The notes beneath the pieces are model-generated. The model was given only the letters and a program-made list of their open reading frames with translations, searched no databases and was not told the origin of the DNA. Below, one piece after another: positions 62,698 through 64,000 of a stretch of DNA of 64,000 nucleotides. The stretch's first letter is position 1, and each line of letters begins with the position of its first letter. This DNA comes from JABDIP01 sp965227455 (lineage in GTDB: Bacteria > Pseudomonadota > Alphaproteobacteria > DSM-16000 > Inquilinaceae). The stretch spans positions 1 through 64,000 of the forward strand of contig OZ245752.1 of assembly GCA_965227455.1 (NCBI GenBank), in the 5' to 3' direction. The position numbers and the translations under genes were made by a program.

Positions 62698-64000
62698 CTC
62701 GATGGTGTGGCTGGTGGCGCTCTCGAAGTCGATGTTGGCTCCGGGGCCACGGTTACGACACCCGACGTGGGATCGATCTGGAACAGGCTGCCCGGGTTGG
62801 AGCTCAGCGAGTAGCTGACGGTGTCGCCGGCATCCGGGTCGTCGGCGAAGGCGGTGATGCCGACCACGGTGCCACCGGCGGCGTTCTCGGTGACCTCGTT
62901 GGTGGCGCCGTCGGTGTCGGTGATGGTGCCGACCATCTCATTGGCGTCGTTGACCGAGATGGTGAAGCTCTGGGCCGAGGTGGAGCCGTCGGAGGAGGTC
63001 GCCGTCACCTCGATGGTGTGGCTGGTGGCCGTCTCGAAGTCGATGTTGGCACCCGGGGCGACGGTCACGACACCGGAGGTCGGGTCGATCTGGAACAGGC
63101 TGCCCGGGTTGCTGCTCAGGCTATAGCTGACCGTGTCGCCGGCATCCGGATCGTCGGCGAAGGCGGTGATGCCGACCACGGTGCCGCCGACGGCGTTCTC
63201 GGTGACCTCGTTGGTGGCGCCGTCGGTGTCGGTGATGGTGCCGACCATCTCGTTGGCGTCGTTGACCGAGATGGTGAAGCTCTGGGCCGAGGTGGAACCA
63301 TCCGTGCTGGTGGCGGTCACCTCGATGGTGTGACTGGTGGCTGTCTCGAAGTCGATGTTGGCTCCGGGGGCCACGGTCACGACACCGGAGGTCGGGTCGA
63401 TCTGGAACAGGCTGCCGGGGTTGGAACTTAGGCTATAGCTGACCGTGTCACCGGAATCCGGATCGTCGGCGAAGGCGGTGATGCCGACCACGGTGCCGCC
63501 GACGGCGTTCTCGGTGACCTCATTGGTGGCGCCGTCGGTGTCGGTGATGGCGCCGACCATCTCATTGGCGTCGTTGACCGAGATGGTGAAACTCTGGGCC
63601 GAGGTGGAACCATCCGTGCTAGTGGCGGTCACCTCGATGGTGTGGCTGGTGGCGCTCTCGAAGTCGATGTTGGCTCCGGGGGCCACGGTTACGACACCCG
63701 ACGTGGGATCGATCTGGAACAGGCTGCCCGGGTTGGAGCTCAGCGAGTAGCTGACGGTGTCGCCGGCATCCGGGTCGTCGGCGAAGGCGGTGATGCCGAC
63801 CACGGTGCCACCGGCGGCGTTCTCGGTGACCTCGTTGGTGGCGCCGTCGGTGTCGGTGATGGTGCCGACCATCTCATTGGCGTCGTTGACCGAGATGGTG
63901 AAGCTCTGGGCCGAGGTGGAGCCGTCGGAGGAGGTCGCCGTCACCTCGATGGTGTGGCTGGTGGCCGTCTCGAAGTCGATGTTGGCACCCGGGGCGACGG
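62694..64000 (-). CDS. Upstream part of the same giant cadherin-repeat protein (partial, frameshifted)
   Basis: The frame runs in from beyond base 64000 and encodes four further cadherin-like repeats of the same 104-residue type. Around 62743-62746 it shifts and the read then goes out of frame and stops, while the downstream part is open in another frame. Repeat sequence on both sides is the same, so this is one gene interrupted by a one-base deletion. The true N-terminus, signal or retention module lies outside the window. Confidence 0.75.
   Translation of the reverse strand, partial: VAPGANIDFETATSHTIEVTATSSDGSTSAQSFTISVNDANEMVGTITDTDGATNEVTENAAGGTVVGITAFADDPDAGDTVSYSLSSNPGSLFQIDPTSGVVTVAPGANIDFESATSHTIEVTATSTDGSTSAQSFTISVNDANEMVGAITDTDGATNEVTENAVGGTVVGITAFADDPDSGDTVSYSLSSNPGSLFQIDPTSGVVTVAPGANIDFETATSHTIEVTATSTDGSTSAQSFTISVNDANEMVGTITDTDGATNEVTENAVGGTVVGITAFADDPDAGDTVSYSLSSNPGSLFQIDPTSGVVTVAPGANIDFETATSHTIEVTATSSDGSTSAQSFTISVNDANEMVGTITDTDGATNEVTENAAGGTVVGITAFADDPDAGDTVSYSLSSNPGSLFQIDPTSGVVTVAPEPTSTSRAPPATPSR
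62743..62746 (-). other. One-base deletion in a G5 tract causing a frameshift
   Basis: The sequence reads GGCTCCGGGGCCACGG here, whereas the equivalent place in sister repeats (for example around 61806 and 63677) reads GGCTCCGGGGGCCACGG. The spacing to the next copy is 935 instead of 936 bases. It splits the giant reading frame. Confidence 0.9.

Larger units (their letters stand above)
51400..64000 (-). repeat. Tandem array of about 40 cadherin-like 312-bp repeats
   Basis: Each unit encodes 104 residues with the landmarks N-E-V-T-E-N-A, G-I-T-A-F-A-D-D-P-D, Y-S-L-S-S-N-P-G-S-L-F-Q-I-D, F-E-T/S-A-T-S-H-T-I-E-V and V-N-D-A-N-E, the last being the calcium-site linker. Units are nearly identical, differing mainly at a handful of two- or three-state positions (DGA/DAA, ENAV/ENAT/ENAA, DPDA/DPDS, FET/FES, TST/TSS, GTI/GTV/GAI). 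The array continues past the window edge. Confidence 0.95.

Noticed and set aside
51400..64000. CRISPR or satellite interpretation of the tandem repeats
   Set aside because: Units of 312 bp have no spacers and encode a continuous cadherin-like protein.

Overview
The window is about 64 kb of a high-GC alphaproteobacterial chromosome. The coding style (dense GC-rich ORFs, many 1-4 bp ATGA/GTGA/TTGA overlaps), the interspersed palindromic repeats and the gene families present (SuyAB desulfonase, photolyase/cyclopropane-synthase cluster, ligase-associated DNA repair genes, giant RTX/cadherin protein) fit a Rhodospirillales-like, probably marine or soil heterotroph. Genus-level placement cannot be read from the sequence. 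No rRNA, tRNA, CRISPR array, integrase or transposase was seen.

Layout. 1-849: 3' part of a MauG/di-haem cytochrome c peroxidase. 967-8869: a regulated catabolic locus. On the minus strand a PfkB kinase, a LacD/YihT-type aldolase and a FucI-fold isomerase form one operon. A GntR-type regulator sits in the middle. On the plus strand suyA-suyB-slcC-comC encode sulfolactate racemisation and desulfonation. Two near-identical palindromic operator candidates, one in front of each arm, tie the halves together. My reading is a sulfosugar (sulfoquinovose-type) pathway: isomerise, phosphorylate, cleave to DHAP and sulfolactaldehyde, then (S)-sulfolactate to sulfopyruvate to (R)-sulfolactate to pyruvate plus sulfite. 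The sulfolactaldehyde dehydrogenase, the sulfosugar importer and the sulfite oxidase/exporter are not in the window. 9075-10010: a further 2-hydroxyacid dehydrogenase.

10302-13199: a periplasmic PhnD-like binding protein directly followed by a hybrid-free sensor histidine kinase. 13222-16320: a very divergent phosphoenolpyruvate carboxylase-like protein. 17103-19062: orphan TRAP solute receptor, DOPA dioxygenase-like protein and a Zur/Fur regulator. 19294-28309: the light/singlet-oxygen type membrane-lipid cluster (DUF6134, SDR, NTF2-like; then photolyase, FAD amine oxidase, DUF1365, cyclopropane synthase, MFS, DUF3833 lipoprotein), with an ECF-sigma-like promoter in front of the photolyase. 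28524-31769 and 37737-40345: the four ligase-associated DNA repair proteins, split in two pairs (Lhr helicase + PdeM; exonuclease + ATP ligase). Between them lie an MTA/SAH nucleosidase, a VOC protein, a haloalkane dehalogenase and a pseudouridine catabolic operon (gumN-like, HEAT-like, psuK, psuG). 40352-45031: cytochrome c, bactofilin-like membrane protein, NUDIX, ArsR, N-carbamoylputrescine amidase, MarR.

45289-64000 (running off the right edge): one giant minus-strand gene for an RTX surface protein with at least 6,200 residues in the window. Its upstream part is about 40 near-identical 104-residue cadherin-like repeats (312 bp each). Its C-terminal part alternates lectin-like LamG domains with RTX calcium-binding blocks. 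A one-base loss in a G5 tract at 62743-62746 breaks the frame; it may be a sequencing/assembly error in the repeats or a real mutation.
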